The notes: generated by a model not told the origin, from the sequence alone. A stretch of DNA of 64,000 nt from Lachnospiraceae bacterium (GCA_022510725.1 JAFLSW010000004.1:62001-126000); one strand, 5' to 3'. Positions 1-9,760 are shown, counted from the stretch's first letter. Program-made: numbers and translations.

Positions 1-96
1 TGCATGTGGACGTCCACAGATTCTGCAACGGGTGTATTCTCTTGTGGAAAATTTAGCCGGACGCTGCTGTTTCAGCTTCATTGCTTTCTTAGCCAT
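1..96 (-). CDS. rpsN: 30S ribosomal protein S14, zinc type (partial)
   Basis: Only the first 32 codons are inside the window; the gene continues past the left edge. The visible N-terminus is lysine-rich and reaches the CRICGRPH segment, the first half of the zinc ribbon of S14 type Z (four-cysteine form). It assembles into the head of the 30S subunit. It follows rplE by 16 nt, which is the usual spc order L14-L24-L5-S14. The zinc-binding second half cannot be seen. Confidence 0.93.
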   Translation of the reverse strand, partial: MAKKAMKLKQQRPAKFSTREYTRCRICGRPHA

Positions 97-112
97 ATGA
101 ATTTACCTCCTT

Positions 113-652
113 TTATTTTGCAAACGGCATATTAAATAATGTCAATAACTCGCGTGCCTCTTCATCGGTATGAGCGGTTGTAACAAAGATCACATCCATA
201 CCTCTTACCTTGTCTACTTTATCGTACTCGATCTCAGGGAAGATCAACTGCTCTTTGATACCTAAAGCGTAATTGCCTCTTCCGTCAAAAGAGTTGGGAT
301 TGACACCACGGAAGTCACGTACACGAGGCAGGGCAAGATTCACAAGCCTGTCTAAAAACTCATACATTCTTTCGCCGCGAAGGGTAACCTTGCAGCCGAT
401 AGGCTGACCTTCCCTTAACTTAAAGTTCGCAACGCTCTTCTTTGCCTTTGTGGTAATAACTTTCTGACCGGCGATCGTCTCCAGATCTTTTATTGCCGAT
501 TCCAAAGCCTTGGCATTATCCTTTGCTTCGCCAACGCCCATGTTGATCACGATTTTTTCCAGCTTGGGCACTTGCATGGTATTCTTATATCCGAATTTTT
601 TAACCATTGCGTCAACGATTTCATCTTTATATAAATCTTTTAATCTGCTCAC
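113..652 (-). CDS. rplE: 50S ribosomal protein L5
   Basis: 179 residues, the normal length. L5 binds 5S rRNA and contacts the P-site tRNA in the central protuberance. The conserved N-terminal stretch with the INMGVGEA motif and the central GRGNYALGI and EQLIFPEI motifs are all present. It lies 17 nt after rplX in an unbroken ribosomal operon. Confidence 0.98.
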   Translation of the reverse strand: MSRLKDLYKDEIVDAMVKKFGYKNTMQVPKLEKIVINMGVGEAKDNAKALESAIKDLETIAGQKVITTKAKKSVANFKLREGQPIGCKVTLRGERMYEFLDRLVNLALPRVRDFRGVNPNSFDGRGNYALGIKEQLIFPEIEYDKVDKVRGMDVIFVTTAHTDEEARELLTLFNMPFAK

Positions 653-669
653 GGATCAGACCTCCTCTC

Positions 670-978
670 TTATTTGTCGATTACCTCGCCTGTAGATTTT
701 GCATAGCGTACCTTTTTGCCGTCTTCTACCTTGAATCCGACTCTGGTAGCTTTTCCGTTGTGAACATACATCACATTGGACATATCAATGGGGGCTTCCA
801 TCTCAACCCTGCCGCCGGCCTGATTGGCGGGTGAAGGCTTTTGATGCTTGGTTACCATATTGATTCCTTCCACAACGACCCTTTTTTCTTTGGGGAGCAC
901 AGTCTTAACTGTTCCCTCTTTGTCTTTATCTTTGCCGGCAATAACCTTAACGGTATCGCCCTTCTTAATCTTTAACAT
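670..978 (-). CDS. rplX: 50S ribosomal protein L24
   Basis: 102 residues. L24 starts 50S assembly and lies near the exit tunnel. The N-terminal KOW motif is clear ([20 protein letters not shown]), followed by the [14 protein letters not shown] segment typical of the family. It is spaced 10 nt after rplN, as expected for a co-transcribed spc gene. Confidence 0.98.
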   Translation of the reverse strand: MLKIKKGDTVKVIAGKDKDKEGTVKTVLPKEKRVVVEGINMVTKHQKPSPANQAGGRVEMEAPIDMSNVMYVHNGKATRVGFKVEDGKKVRYAKSTGEVIDK

Positions 979-988
979 GGGGCACCTC

Positions 989-1357
989 CTATAATACTTC
1001 AGGAGCTAAGGAAACAATTTTCATGAACTGTTTATCACGAAGCTCTCTTGCTACCGGTCCGAAAATACGGGTTCCTCTGGGAGTTTTATCTTCTTTAATG
1101 ATCACGGCAGCATTTTCGTCAAATCTGATATAAGAACCGTCTTTACGGCGCGCACCTTTTACTGTACGAACAACTACGGCCTTTACAACATCGCCTTTTT
1201 TTACAACGCCGCCTGGTGTTGCATCTTTAACCGTAGCAACGATGATGTCGCCAATAGCAGCATATCTTCTTTTAGAGCCGCCCAAAACACGGATGCAGAG
1301 CAACTCTTTTGCGCCGGTATTATCAGCAACCCTCAGTCTGCTTTCCTGTTGAATCAT
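989..1357 (-). CDS. rplN: 50S ribosomal protein L14
   Basis: 122 residues, full length. The N-terminus [17 protein letters not shown] and the C-terminal [10 protein letters not shown] segment are diagnostic. L14 sits at the intersubunit surface next to L19. It is preceded by rpsQ with a gap of 24 nt. Confidence 0.98.
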   Translation of the reverse strand: MIQQESRLRVADNTGAKELLCIRVLGGSKRRYAAIGDIIVATVKDATPGGVVKKGDVVKAVVVRTVKGARRKDGSYIRFDENAAVIIKEDKTPRGTRIFGPVARELRDKQFMKIVSLAPEVL

Positions 1358-1381
1358 GCCAATTTCTCCTTCCTGAAATGC

Positions 1382-1639
1382 TTATTTCACTTTTTCTACG
1401 ATTTCTACAAGTCTCCATCTCTTATCCTTGGATAAAGGTCTTGTTTCCATCACTCTTACGGTATCGCCGATGCTGCATTCATTGTTCTCATCATGGGCTT
1501 TCAGCTTGTAGGTCCTTTTTACGATCTTCTTGTAAAGAGGATGCTTTACATGATCTTCTACAGCAACAACGATTGTCTTCTGCATTTTATTGCTTACCAC
1601 CTTGCCGGTACGGGTTTTTCTTAAATTTCTTTCTTCCAC
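1382..1639 (-). CDS. rpsQ: 30S ribosomal protein S17
   Basis: 85 residues, the usual bacterial length. The signature is [17 protein letters not shown] near the N-terminus, followed by [20 protein letters not shown]17 is a primary 16S rRNA binder of the 30S body. It sits between rpmC and rplN in the canonical order. Confidence 0.98.
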   Translation of the reverse strand: MEERNLRKTRTGKVVSNKMQKTIVVAVEDHVKHPLYKKIVKRTYKLKAHDENNECSIGDTVRVMETRPLSKDKRWRLVEIVEKVK

Positions 1640-1664
1640 GATCTATTCTCCTTCCTGTCGAGAA

Positions 1665-1874
1665 TTATTCTGCAACTTTAGCTTTCTGGGTAATCACAGT
1701 CTGGATTCTTGCGATGTTCTTGCGAACCTCTTTGATCCTGCTGGTATTATCCAACTGATTGGTTGCATTTTGGAATCTCAAATTGAAAAGCTCTTTCTTA
1801 GCAGCTACTAATTCATCTGCTAATTCTGCAGCTGATTTTGCTCTTAAATCTTCTACATATTGATTAGTTTTCAT
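1665..1874 (-). CDS. rpmC: 50S ribosomal protein L29
   Basis: 69 residues forming the two-helix protein L29 at the peptide exit site. It contains the family pattern ELFNLRFQ with a following arginine/lysine-rich helix. Its start codon lies inside the last 11 nt of rplP, suggesting translational coupling. Confidence 0.97.
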   Translation of the reverse strand: MKTNQYVEDLRAKSAAELADELVAAKKELFNLRFQNATNQLDNTSRIKEVRKNIARIQTVITQKAKVAE

Positions 1875-2301
1875 TTGCTACACCGCCTTCCAGGTCTGCT
1901 TTAGAAACGATTTTGCATTTGCAGGGAAGCTTGTGTGTTGCAAGACGCAGCGCCTCTTTTGCCACATCTTCCGCTACTCCGGCGATCTCAAACATAACAC
2001 GGCCCGGTTTTACAACCGCTACCCAGTATTCAAGAGAACCTTTACCGGAACCCATACGCGTTTCTGCTGGTTTGTTGGTTACTGGTTTATCCGGGAAAAT
2101 CTTGATCCAAACGCGGCCGCCACGCTTAATGTGACGAGTCATAGCAACACGGGCTGCCTCGATCTGATTAGATTTGATCCAGCATGGCTCTAAAGCCACG
2201 ATACCATATTCGCCGTAAGTAATCTTGTTACCTCTTGTAGCTTTTCCGGTCATAGTGCCACGGAACTGTTTACGACGTTTTACTCTTTTAGGCATTAACA
2301 T
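1864..2301 (-). CDS. rplP: 50S ribosomal protein L16
   Basis: 145 residues. The N-terminus [15 protein letters not shown] and the central [19 protein letters not shown] are typical. L16 organises the A-site side of the 50S subunit. The start ATG overlaps the rpsC stop by one base (TAATG), a coupled junction, and its end overlaps the start of rpmC. Confidence 0.98.
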   Translation of the reverse strand: MLMPKRVKRRKQFRGTMTGKATRGNKITYGEYGIVALEPCWIKSNQIEAARVAMTRHIKRGGRVWIKIFPDKPVTNKPAETRMGSGKGSLEYWVAVVKPGRVMFEIAGVAEDVAKEALRLATHKLPCKCKIVSKADLEGGVANEN

Positions 2302-2957
2302 TATTTATCGCTCCCTTCCTCATTTCCTTTAGTAGGAAGTACCTCGCCTTTGTAGATCCAAACCTTTACGCCAATCTTGCCGTATGTGGTATCTGCCTCG
2401 GCGAATCCATAGTCAATATCTGCTCTTAATGTCTGAAGCGGAATGGTTCCTTCGCTGTAGAACTCTGTACGAGCCATATCTGCACCGCCCAGACGACCGC
2501 TTACGCTGGTCTTGATACCCTGTGCGCCGCTCTTCATGGTCCTGCCCATGCAGGATTTCATGGCACGTCTGAAGGATACACGCTCCTCTAACTGCTTTGC
2601 AATGTTTTCTGCAACCAGCTGTGCGTCCTTATCGGGCTTTTTGATCTCTTTGATGTCTACCAGGATCTTCTTATCCGTTAATTTGGAAAGCTCTTTCTTG
2701 GTAACCTCGATCTCAGCACCGCCTTTACCGATCACAACACCGGGTTTTGCTGTGTAAAGAATTACCTTTACTCTGTCAGACGCTCTTTCGATCTCGATCT
2801 TGGAAACGCCTGCATTGTATAATTTTTTCTTTAAGAATGTTCTGATATTGTAATCTTCTACCAGATAATCTGCAAACTCATCGTCAGCATACCATCTGGA
2901 ATCCCAATCTTTAATAATGCCGACCCTTAAGCCGTGAGGATTAACTTTCTGTCCCAT
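2301..2957 (-). CDS. rpsC: 30S ribosomal protein S3
   Basis: 218 residues. S3 lies at the mRNA entry channel of the 30S head. The N-terminal [14 protein letters not shown], the KH domain with the VIGKGGAEI loop, and the C-terminal [18 protein letters not shown] motif are all seen. It is coupled to rplP by a TAATG overlap. Confidence 0.98.
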   Translation of the reverse strand: MGQKVNPHGLRVGIIKDWDSRWYADDEFADYLVEDYNIRTFLKKKLYNAGVSKIEIERASDRVKVILYTAKPGVVIGKGGAEIEVTKKELSKLTDKKILVDIKEIKKPDKDAQLVAENIAKQLEERVSFRRAMKSCMGRTMKSGAQGIKTSVSGRLGGADMARTEFYSEGTIPLQTLRADIDYGFAEADTTYGKIGVKVWIYKGEVLPTKGNEEGSDK

Positions 2958-2968
2958 TACTTTTCCTC

Positions 2969-3352
2969 CTATCTTTCATCAAGCACGATCGTGATGTGAC
3001 TTGTTCTCTTTAAGATCCTGTAAGCTCTGCCCTGTGCCCTGGGCTGTACCCTCTTCATGGTAGGACCCTGATTTGCGTAGCACTCTGCGATATAAAGCTT
3101 ATCAGCGCTTAAATGTTTGTATTCTGCGTTAGCGATTGCAGATTGTAATAACTTCTTAATGACAGCGGATGCATATCTGGGGTTGTATTCCAAAATACCC
3201 AAAGCAGTTTCTACATCCTTGCCTCTGATGGCATCTAATACAAAACAAGCCTTCTGTGCAGAAACTCTGGCATAAGAGATCTTGGCACTGGGTCTTGTAT
3301 CTTTGTTATTATTTCTTTCCCTTTTGATCTGGGTTCTATGTCCTTTTGCCAT
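2969..3352 (-). CDS. rplV: 50S ribosomal protein L22
   Basis: 127 residues. L22 lines the exit tunnel and is a site of macrolide resistance mutations. Recognisable are the [21 protein letters not shown] segment and the C-terminal [20 protein letters not shown] hairpin region. The N-terminus carries a short extra basic extension before the core, common in Clostridia. Confidence 0.98.
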   Translation of the reverse strand: MAKGHRTQIKRERNNNKDTRPSAKISYARVSAQKACFVLDAIRGKDVETALGILEYNPRYASAVIKKLLQSAIANAEYKHLSADKLYIAECYANQGPTMKRVQPRAQGRAYRILKRTSHITIVLDER

Positions 3353-3375
3353 GGATGATGAAGCCTCCTTTCAAA

Positions 3376-3657
3376 TTATCTGACTCTTGATTTCTTTTCG
3401 TCTTTTCCATGTCCTCTATAAGTTCTGGTTGCTACGAACTCGCCTAACTTATGTCCGACCATGTCTTCCGTAACATATACGGGGACATGCTTTCTTCCGT
3501 CATGGACAGCAAAGGTGTGTCCTACGAAGGAAGGGAAGATAGTAGAACGACGGGACCAGGTCTTGATAACTTGTTTCTGTCCTGATTCATTCATAGCATC
3601 TACTTTTTTCAGTAAGCTTGCGTCTGCAAACGGTCCTTTTTTTAATGATCTTGCCAT
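3376..3657 (-). CDS. rpsS: 30S ribosomal protein S19
   Basis: 93 residues. S19 binds the 30S head with S13. The N-terminus [10 protein letters not shown] and the C-terminal [16 protein letters not shown] motif identify it. It lies between rplB and rplV in the conserved order. Confidence 0.98.
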   Translation of the reverse strand: MARSLKKGPFADASLLKKVDAMNESGQKQVIKTWSRRSTIFPSFVGHTFAVHDGRKHVPVYVTEDMVGHKLGEFVATRTYRGHGKDEKKSRVR

Positions 3658-3674
3658 GGTATTTCCCTCCTTAT

Positions 3675-4517
3675 TTACTTAATCGCTCTACCGTCTCTGC
3701 GTCTTACGATCAACTTGTTGGACTGTTTCTTTTTCTTACGAGTCTTCAGACCCAGAGCAGGTTTACCCCAAGGTGTGCAGGGGCCGGGACGACCGATACC
3801 GGTCTTGCCTTCACCACCGCCGTGAGGATGGTCGTTGGGGTTCATAACGGAACCGCGTACCGTAGGACGGATGCCCATGTGGCGTTTACGACCTGCTTTA
3901 CCGATCTTAATAAGGTTGTGATCGCCGTTGCCTACAACACCGATGGTTGCACGACATACGACGGGTACCATTCTCATTTCGCCTGAAGGTAAACGAAGGG
4001 TTGCATATTTGCCTTCTTTTGCCATCAGCTGTGCGCTGTTTCCTGCGGAACGAACCATCTGGCCGCCTTTGCCGGGATACAGCTCAATGTTGTGTACCTG
4101 AGTACCTACGGGGATAGAGGATAAGGGCAGGCAGTTTCCTACTTTTACCTCTGCATGCTCGCCGTTCATAACGGTCATGCCATCCTTTAATCCCTCCGGA
4201 GCCAGGATATAAGATTTCTCGCCGTCTGCATAGCAGATCAATGCAATGTTTGCGGACCTGTTAGGATCGTACTCGATGCCTAATACCTTTGCAGGAACGC
4301 CTTCTTTATTTCTTCTGAAGTCAACCAGTCTGTATTTCCTTCTGTTTCCGCCTCCGCGGTGTCTTACTGTGATCTTTCCCTGATTGTTACGGCCGGAGTT
4401 TTTCTGTAAGGAAACGCAAAGGCTCTTCTCGGGAGTGCTCTTTGTGATCTCTGAAAAATCGGAACCGGTCATATTTCTACGGGACGGTGTATATGGGTTA
4501 TATGTCTTGATTCCCAT
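3675..4517 (-). CDS. rplB: 50S ribosomal protein L2
   Basis: 280 residues from the chosen start. L2 is needed for peptidyl-transferase centre assembly. The [18 protein letters not shown] motif near the C-terminus is decisive. I chose the ATG at 4517 ([14 protein letters not shown]) because an AAAGGAG site lies 6 nt upstream and because the family starts at this point; an in-frame ATG at 4535 has no such site. Confidence 0.97.
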   Translation of the reverse strand: MGIKTYNPYTPSRRNMTGSDFSEITKSTPEKSLCVSLQKNSGRNNQGKITVRHRGGGNRRKYRLVDFRRNKEGVPAKVLGIEYDPNRSANIALICYADGEKSYILAPEGLKDGMTVMNGEHAEVKVGNCLPLSSIPVGTQVHNIELYPGKGGQMVRSAGNSAQLMAKEGKYATLRLPSGEMRMVPVVCRATIGVVGNGDHNLIKIGKAGRKRHMGIRPTVRGSVMNPNDHPHGGGEGKTGIGRPGPCTPWGKPALGLKTRKKKKQSNKLIVRRRDGRAIK

Positions 4518-4576
4518 GTTTGTTTCTCCTTTCAATTACATTTGTCATCACGCTTGTGTGCGTATGGGCGGACATC

Positions 4577-4876
4577 TTACAGACCTGCGAAGATTTCGAT
4601 GTCCTTGCTGTCCTCGGTAAGCCAAACGATAGCTTTTTTGGTCTTAGCGGTTCTTCCCACTGTCATGCCACGTCTTTTGTTCTTGCCTAAGCAGTTCATG
4701 GTATTGACCTTTGCTACCTTGGTGCCTTCAAACATTTTTTCAACAGCTTCTTTGATCATAGTTTTATTTGCTTCCGGGTGTACTAAGAAAGTATATTTCT
4801 TTTCGCCCATGCCGGCCATGCTCTTCTCGGTAATAACCGGCTTCTGGATCACATCATAATACTGGATTGCTGCCAT
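4577..4876 (-). CDS. rplW: 50S ribosomal protein L23
   Basis: 99 residues. L23 is the docking site for trigger factor and SRP at the tunnel exit. The [14 protein letters not shown]-terminus and [17 protein letters not shown] segment are typical. The start overlaps the rplD stop by one base. Confidence 0.98.
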   Translation of the reverse strand: MAAIQYYDVIQKPVITEKSMAGMGEKKYTFLVHPEANKTMIKEAVEKMFEGTKVAKVNTMNCLGKNKRRGMTVGRTAKTKKAIVWLTEDSKDIEIFAGL

Positions 4877-5496
4877 TATGCATACACCTCCTCGATCTTT
4901 GCAACGGAGTCCTTAGTCAGAACTACCTTTTTCGCTTTCATAATATCGTATACATTGATGGTATCAGTCAAGGTTGTGTTGATCTTATCCAAGTTTCTTG
5001 CGGACATGTAGGTGTTCTTGTCATTTTCTGCCAGCACCACCAGGCCGTTGTCCACTTCTAAGTTGTTCATAACCTCTTTGAATGCTTTTGTTTTGATCTC
5101 GTCAAACTTCAACTCGTCTACAACGATCAGGTTGCCATCCTGTACTTTGCTTGTTAAAGCGGATTTTAATGCAGCCCTTTTCTCTTTCTTGTTTAACTTG
5201 ATCGTATAATCCCTGGGAGTGGGAGCGAATACAACGCCGCCTCCTGTCCACTGGGGAGATCTGGTTGAACCCTGTCTTGCATGACCGGTTCCTTTCTGTC
5301 TCCAAGGCTTTCTGCCGCCGCCGGATACTTCGGAGCGGGTCTTTGCTTTCTGTGTGCCCTGGCGTTTATTGGCAAGCTGGGCAACGACTGCTAAGTGTAC
5401 CAGGTGCTCATTGATCTCCACACCAAATACCGCATCGTTTAAATCGATCTTGCCCACTTCTTTGCCTTCCATATTATAAACAGATACTTTTGCCAT
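4876..5496 (-). CDS. rplD: 50S ribosomal protein L4
   Basis: 206 residues. L4 lines the tunnel and in several bacteria also represses its own S10 operon by binding the leader mRNA. The central loop with [19 protein letters not shown] is diagnostic. It is a candidate regulator of the structured leader found upstream of rpsJ (6652-6880), an inference only. Confidence 0.98.
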   Translation of the reverse strand: MAKVSVYNMEGKEVGKIDLNDAVFGVEINEHLVHLAVVAQLANKRQGTQKAKTRSEVSGGGRKPWRQKGTGHARQGSTRSPQWTGGGVVFAPTPRDYTIKLNKKEKRAALKSALTSKVQDGNLIVVDELKFDEIKTKAFKEVMNNLEVDNGLVVLAENDKNTYMSARNLDKINTTLTDTINVYDIMKAKKVVLTKDSVAKIEEVYA

Positions 5497-5521
5497 CTGA
5501 ATGATCCTCCTTTCGTCCTAA

Positions 5522-6205
5522 TTAAGCTTCAACCTTAACGGTTTCTTTTAATGTTACCAATGCTTTTTTAGGTCCAGGCACTGCGCCTTTAACTAACAGC
5601 AGGTTCTTCTCAGCATCTACACGAACTACCTGAAGGTTCTGTACGGTAACCTTCTTGCAGCCCATATGACCGGGCATGCCTTTTCCCTTGAATACTTTGG
5701 AAGGGGAGGAACAAGCGCCGTTGGAACCCTGATGACGATGGAATTTGGAACCATGGGCCATAGGTCCTCTGTGCTGTCCTAATCTCTTGATGGCGCCCTG
5801 GAAGCCTTTTCCTTTGGAAATGGCGCTGGCGTCGATCTTGTCACCTGCTTCAAAAATGTCCGCTTTGATCTCTGCACCGGGTGCATACTCATCTGCGTTT
5901 TCAAACTTGAACTCTCTCACATATCTCTTTGCGGAAACGCCGGCTTTGTCAAAGTGACCTTTTAAAGCCTGGTTTACGCCATGTCTGTGAACAATTTCTT
6001 TCTTGCCGCCCTTGTCCTTGTTGATGATCTTTTCTTTCTTATCAACAAAGCCAACCTGTACTGCGCTGTAACCGTCGTTTTCTACTGTCTTAACCTGGGT
6101 TACGACACAGGGGCCTGCCTGAAGAACGGTAACCGGAATTAAAGAACCGTCTTCATCGAAGATTTGAGTCATTCCGACTTTGGTTGCTAAAATCGCTTTC
6201 TTCAT
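5522..6205 (-). CDS. rplC: 50S ribosomal protein L3
   Basis: 227 residues. L3 is an early 50S assembly protein near the peptidyl-transferase centre. The [22 protein letters not shown]-terminus and the [13 protein letters not shown] loop identify it. The gap to rpsJ (131 nt) is the largest inside the operon. Confidence 0.98.
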   Translation of the reverse strand: MKKAILATKVGMTQIFDEDGSLIPVTVLQAGPCVVTQVKTVENDGYSAVQVGFVDKKEKIINKDKGGKKEIVHRHGVNQALKGHFDKAGVSAKRYVREFKFENADEYAPGAEIKADIFEAGDKIDASAISKGKGFQGAIKRLGQHRGPMAHGSKFHRHQGSNGACSSPSKVFKGKGMPGHMGCKKVTVQNLQVVRVDAEKNLLLVKGAVPGPKKALVTLKETVKVEA

Positions 6206-6336
6206 TTCTTTACCTCCTTGTTTCTACAGCGGAACGGGTCATGGATCACTCTCGCCGTTCATACTAGACTTAGGATAAATATAAGTGGAACATTGCGTTA
6301 CTTCTATATAAACCTAATCTAATCTGCTTTGGGTTA

Positions 6337-6651
6337 TTACTTCATTTTGATTCCGATGAATACACCGGCAGGCATTTCCAGCCTCTGTAATGCATCAACC
6401 GTCTTCTGTGTGGGTGCCAATACATCGATGAGTCTCTTATGAGTTCTCTGCTCGAACTGTTCTCTGGAATCTTTGTACTTGTGAGTAGCTCTTAAGATGG
6501 TAACGATCTCCTTCTTAGTAGGAAGGGGTACCGGACCACTTACCTCAGAACCGTTCTTCTTTACTGTTTCGATGATTTTTTTGGCAGACGCATCAACCAG
6601 CTGATGATCATAAGCCTTTAATGTAATTCTCATTACCTGCTGACTTGCCAT
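6337..6651 (-). CDS. rpsJ: 30S ribosomal protein S10
   Basis: 104 residues from the chosen start. S10 is the first gene of the operon and doubles as NusE in antitermination. The [14 protein letters not shown]-terminus and the [16 protein letters not shown] motif are clear. The ATG at 6651 ([12 protein letters not shown]) is chosen because AAAAGGAGG lies just upstream; the longer in-frame extension to 6741 runs through the structured leader and is not protein-like. Confidence 0.97.
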   Translation of the reverse strand: MASQQVMRITLKAYDHQLVDASAKKIIETVKKNGSEVSGPVPLPTKKEIVTILRATHKYKDSREQFEQRTHKRLIDVLAPTQKTVDALQRLEMPAGVFIGIKMK

Positions 6652-6880
6652 AAAAAAAGTCGCCTCCTTTTCGCACTTTTTAATGTAAGTACGACAAGCG
6701 GTGACTGTACACTCTTCCGTGTGTGTCGCAATAACTTTCACACGTTGTTTCTATCGCTCTGATAGACAATTATGTTTGTACAGTGACTTGTCGTCAGTTT
6801 CCTAACTTGACATTCGCTCCACGGAAAACCTGCAACGCCTGTGCAGCAACCTCACGCTTCAACGCTATCAATGCCACAGC
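6652..6880 (-). promoter_or_regulatory. Structured 5' leader of the S10 operon
   Basis: About 230 nt lie between the predicted transcription start and rpsJ. The arms 6777-6794 and 6691-6711 are complementary: two blocks of about 8 bp separated by a small internal loop. They close a region that holds smaller hairpins, including the stem 6751-6765 with its flanks and a GTGTG/CACAC stem at about 6719-6742. This is a multibranch fold read directly from the sequence. In other bacteria S10 leaders are bound by L4 to give feedback control; that role here is inferred. Confidence 0.6.
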
Positions 6881-6887
6881 AAGTGTT

Positions 6888-6916
6888 AGTATATCGAAAA
6901 AAAAAGAGCTTTGCAA
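6888..6916 (-). promoter_or_regulatory. Promoter of the S10 operon
   Basis: On the minus strand TTGCAA (6911-6916) and TATACT (6888-6893) are separated by exactly 17 nt. It is the only good promoter upstream of rpsJ. The -35 box falls in the loop of the terminator hairpin that ends putP. Confidence 0.65.
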
Positions 6917-6932
6917 GCCCTTTTTTTTAAAA
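6897..6932 (-). terminator. Terminator downstream of putP
   Basis: A hairpin with AAAAGGGCTT and AAGCTCTTTT arms around a GCA loop, flanked by T-tracts on both strands. It stops putP transcription just before the S10 promoter and overlaps that promoter. Confidence 0.75.
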
Positions 6933-6966
6933 ATTGTATTTATTTTGTATTTTTATCAGAACAATC

Positions 6967-8505
6967 TTAGTTCTCCTTGCACTCCTTTTGTACCTGCTCA
7001 AACTCCTCTACCATATCTTGTGTAGGAGCCGGTGTCAGCATACTAACCACCACATTGACGATCAAGGCAACAATAAATGCCGGAAGCAGCTCGTAAATGT
7101 TCCATGCACCGCCCATGGGCCGGATCAAAAACTTCCATACAAAGATCATAACACCGCCTACAAGCATACCGCTTAAGGCGCCCCATTTATTGGAACGCTT
7201 CCAGAACAGTGCTAACAGCATGACCGGTCCGAACGCAGCACCAAAGCCTGCCCAGGCAAAGGAAACGATCTCAAATACAGAGCTGTTGGGGTCTCTTGCA
7301 ATAAAGATGGCAATGATGGAGATGACCACAACGGAAACCCTGGCAATGATCATAGCTGCCTTTTCCGACATATTTTTAAAGAAGATCTCCTTGATCAGGT
7401 TTTCGGAAACGCTGGAGGATGCAGCCAAAAGCTGAGAGTCTGCGGTAGACATGGTAGCCGCCAGGATACCTGCTAAGATCAGACCCGCTACCAGAGCTGC
7501 CAAAACACCATGCTGACTGATGGCCGTTGCAATGGCAATCACAATGGTCTCCGGATCATCCAGGGAACCGATCACGCCTACTTTGCTCATGGCATTTCCC
7601 ACAATACCGATAAAGATGGCTACGCCTAAGGAGATCACCACCCATACGGAAGCGATCCTTCTGGACAACTTTAACTTAGCTGCATCTTCAATAGCCATAA
7701 AGCGAAGGAGCACATGAGGCATGCCAAAATAGCCAAGCCCCCATGCCATCATGGAAAAGATAGTGATCAGACCATAGCTGCCTGCGGTGCCTGTTGCAGC
7801 ATCATGGATGGAGGTCAGGCTGAAATAACCTGCCAGGCTCTGTGCATTTTCCATCACATTGCCCACACCGCCTGCAGTTGCAAATCCATAGCCCAATACC
7901 ACAAAGATGGCAATGGTCATAACAATACTCTGCAAAAAGTCGGATGTACTTGCCGCAAGGAAACCGCCCAATGCGGTATAACATACAATGACCACAGCAC
8001 TAAGGAGCATAGCGGCAAAATAATCGATCCCGAAGAGGGAAGAAAAAAGCTTACCGCATGCCGCAAAGCCGGAAGCGGTATAGGGTATAAAAAATACAAT
8101 GATCACTACCGCTGCCAAAGCGGAAAGGATCCTTTTATCATCTCTGTAACGGTTGGAAAAGAATACGGGCAAAGTGGTAGAATCTTTGCAGGCTACCGTA
8201 TATTTCCGAAGCCGCTTTGCCAGGATCAGCCAGTTGATGTAGGTACCCACAGCAAGTCCTGCTGCCGTCCAGAAAGCATCCGCCAGACCTGTGGCATAAG
8301 CCACCCCGGGCAGGCCCAGCAAAAGCCAGCTGCTCATATCCGAAGCCTCGGCACTCATAGCCGTTACAAAAGGTCCAAGCTTTCTGCCGCCCAGATAAAA
8401 ATCCCCTGTGGTTTTATTCTGCTTGGAGAAAACGATCCCGATGCCAAGTACCAGCGCCAGATAGGCTATAATGGCGATCAGAATACAGATTGTTGATGTT
8501 GTCAT
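6967..8505 (-). CDS. putP: Sodium/proline symporter
   Basis: 512 residues, full length for the solute:sodium symporter family. About 13 membrane helices are visible from the hydrophobic runs. Family hallmarks are GDFYLGGRKLGPFVTAMSAEASDMSSWLLLG near the N-terminus (sodium site serines) and the ATMSTADSQLLAASS helix. It imports proline with sodium and may serve osmotic balance or proline use. It is monocistronic, with its own promoter and a terminator. Proline as the substrate is from family similarity, not shown. Confidence 0.9.
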   Translation of the reverse strand: MTTSTICILIAIIAYLALVLGIGIVFSKQNKTTGDFYLGGRKLGPFVTAMSAEASDMSSWLLLGLPGVAYATGLADAFWTAAGLAVGTYINWLILAKRLRKYTVACKDSTTLPVFFSNRYRDDKRILSALAAVVIIVFFIPYTASGFAACGKLFSSLFGIDYFAAMLLSAVVIVCYTALGGFLAASTSDFLQSIVMTIAIFVVLGYGFATAGGVGNVMENAQSLAGYFSLTSIHDAATGTAGSYGLITIFSMMAWGLGYFGMPHVLLRFMAIEDAAKLKLSRRIASVWVVISLGVAIFIGIVGNAMSKVGVIGSLDDPETIVIAIATAISQHGVLAALVAGLILAGILAATMSTADSQLLAASSSVSENLIKEIFFKNMSEKAAMIIARVSVVVISIIAIFIARDPNSSVFEIVSFAWAGFGAAFGPVMLLALFWKRSNKWGALSGMLVGGVMIFVWKFLIRPMGGAWNIYELLPAFIVALIVNVVVSMLTPAPTQDMVEEFEQVQKECKEN

Positions 8506-8560
8506 AATATTAACTCCTCTCTTACTACTTTCTACTATATGTAAATAGTCTCACTTTGCT

Positions 8561-8590
8561 ATCATAGCATAATATCCTGTTTTCTTACAA
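8561..8590 (-). promoter_or_regulatory. putP promoter
   Basis: TTGTAA (8585-8590) and TATGAT (8561-8566) on the minus strand with an 18-nt spacer, about 50 nt before the putP start, which has an AGAGGAG ribosome site. Confidence 0.5.
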
Positions 8591-8617
8591 GAAAAACATG
8601 AATTCGCAAAACATAAC

Positions 8618-8650
8618 ACAAAAAAACAGGGTATCTCTGTGAGATACCCC
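8618..8650 (-). terminator. Terminator of the DUF4190-like pair
   Basis: A strong hairpin, GGGTATCTC and its complement around a 4-nt loop (8629-8649), followed on the minus strand by TGTTTTTTTG. Confidence 0.85.
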
Positions 8651-8667
8651 GTCGTAAAAGCTTGCTT

Positions 8668-9159
8668 TTAATAATATCCTGTTGTTTCACTTACAACACC
8701 ATAGATCATAAATACAATAAACAGAACACCCATTACCAGACCGATGATACCGCAGATCAGACCACCTATTGCCATACCGGGCATTTTTCCCATGTTGTCC
8801 TTTTTAGCCAATACCGCCAACACGATTGCTATGATACCCAACACAATAGACACAACACCGTAGCAACAACAGGTCAGGATGGAAAGAATACCCAGGATCA
8901 GGGAAACGACCGCTTTGGTATCGCCCCCTCCTTCTCCCGGCTGGGCATATATGCTTTCCTGTCCGTAAGGCTGCTGATAAGGCTGATTGTACTGAGCATA
9001 AGGCTGTCCGTAATCATATCCGCCGTTTGGCCCATAGGGCTGGTAACCATTTTGTCCATAGGGCTGGTAACCGTTAGGCTGCTGGTAATTGTTGGGCATA
9101 TTGTTCTGGCCGCCTTCGTAGGGTTCATTGCCGCCCTGGTTCATCATATTATTATCCAT
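8668..9159 (-). CDS. DUF4190-like membrane protein with Gln/Tyr/Pro-rich N-terminus
   Basis: 163 residues. The first 80 are a low-complexity cytoplasmic or surface tail made of repeated YQPYGQNG-like units. The rest has two membrane hairpins with the small-residue pattern LGILSI..CCCYG..SIVLGIIAIVLAVLAKK typical of DUF4190 proteins. Function is unknown. It is the second gene of a two-gene operon, 32 nt after its paralog at 9192-9554, and is followed by a terminator. Confidence 0.75.
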   Translation of the reverse strand: MDNNMMNQGGNEPYEGGQNNMPNNYQQPNGYQPYGQNGYQPYGPNGGYDYGQPYAQYNQPYQQPYGQESIYAQPGEGGGDTKAVVSLILGILSILTCCCYGVVSIVLGIIAIVLAVLAKKDNMGKMPGMAIGGLICGIIGLVMGVLFIVFMIYGVVSETTGYY

Positions 9160-9191
9160 GGAAACTCCTTAATCTAAGCTGCTTTTAATAG

Positions 9192-9554
9192 TTAATTCAG
9201 ATACTGGCTTATATAGTCAGTAGAAATAAAGCCGCCAAGTACCAAAACAATGCTTACAACAGAAATCACGATCGCAATGATAGAGCAGACCATACCTGCA
9301 ATTGCCATACCGTTCATCTTGTCTCCATTGTCCTTCTTGGAAAGTACTGCCATAACAATACCTGCAATACCAAGGGCAATGCCCAAATATGTACAGCAGC
9401 AGGAAATGATAATGGAAAGAATACCAAATACCAGCGCTAAGATAGATTTTGTCTTAGAAGGCTGCTGGGGTGCCGGCTGCTGATAAGCTCCGCCTGCATA
9501 AGGTTGCTGCTGATTAGGATCATAGCCGTTGTTCATCATGTTATTGTTGTCCAT
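9192..9554 (-). CDS. DUF4190-like small membrane protein
   Basis: 120 residues, a paralog of the next gene downstream. Both share an N-terminus with an NNMMN stretch, a Gln/Pro-rich linker and two membrane hairpins with a CCC run and AVLSKKDNGDKMNGMAIAGM. The linker is much shorter here. It has a GGAGG ribosome site and a good promoter at 9601-9629. Function unknown. Confidence 0.75.
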   Translation of the reverse strand: MDNNNMMNNGYDPNQQQPYAGGAYQQPAPQQPSKTKSILALVFGILSIIISCCCTYLGIALGIAGIVMAVLSKKDNGDKMNGMAIAGMVCSIIAIVISVVSIVLVLGGFISTDYISQYLN

Positions 9555-9600
9555 AATTACGAATCCTCCAAATTACTTTATTTTTTCACTGATAGAAGAC

Positions 9601-9629
9601 ATTATACACGAGATTGAATCAAAATTCAA
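9601..9629 (-). promoter_or_regulatory. Promoter of the DUF4190-like pair
   Basis: TTGAAT (9624-9629) and a perfect TATAAT (9601-9606) on the minus strand with a 17-nt spacer. Confidence 0.65.
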
Positions 9630-9703
9630 CTTCCTAAATTCATATTCTTTTGACTCTTCGATTTTTCCTGTGGATGATTTTGGGAAACTTCAGGTTACCT
9701 GTT

Positions 9704-9732
9704 TTGACTTAAAGCCCAAAATATTGTAAAGT
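9704..9732 (+). promoter_or_regulatory. Promoter of the DUF2752/methyltransferase pair
   Basis: TTGACT (9704-9709) and TAAAGT (9727-9732) with a 17-nt spacer, 28 nt before the start of the DUF2752 gene. Confidence 0.55.
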
Positions 9733-9760
9733 ATTAGAAAAGTATAAAGGGAGAACTTCT

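Noticed and set aside
6652-6741. N-terminal extension of S10 by 30 residues
   Set aside because: It lies in the structured leader, upstream of the AGGAGG site, and no S10 family member has such an extension.
7714-8496. A 260-codon open frame on the plus strand opposite putP
   Set aside because: It is antisense to a well-conserved gene, is rich in Cys, His and Gly, has no ribosome site and matches no domain.
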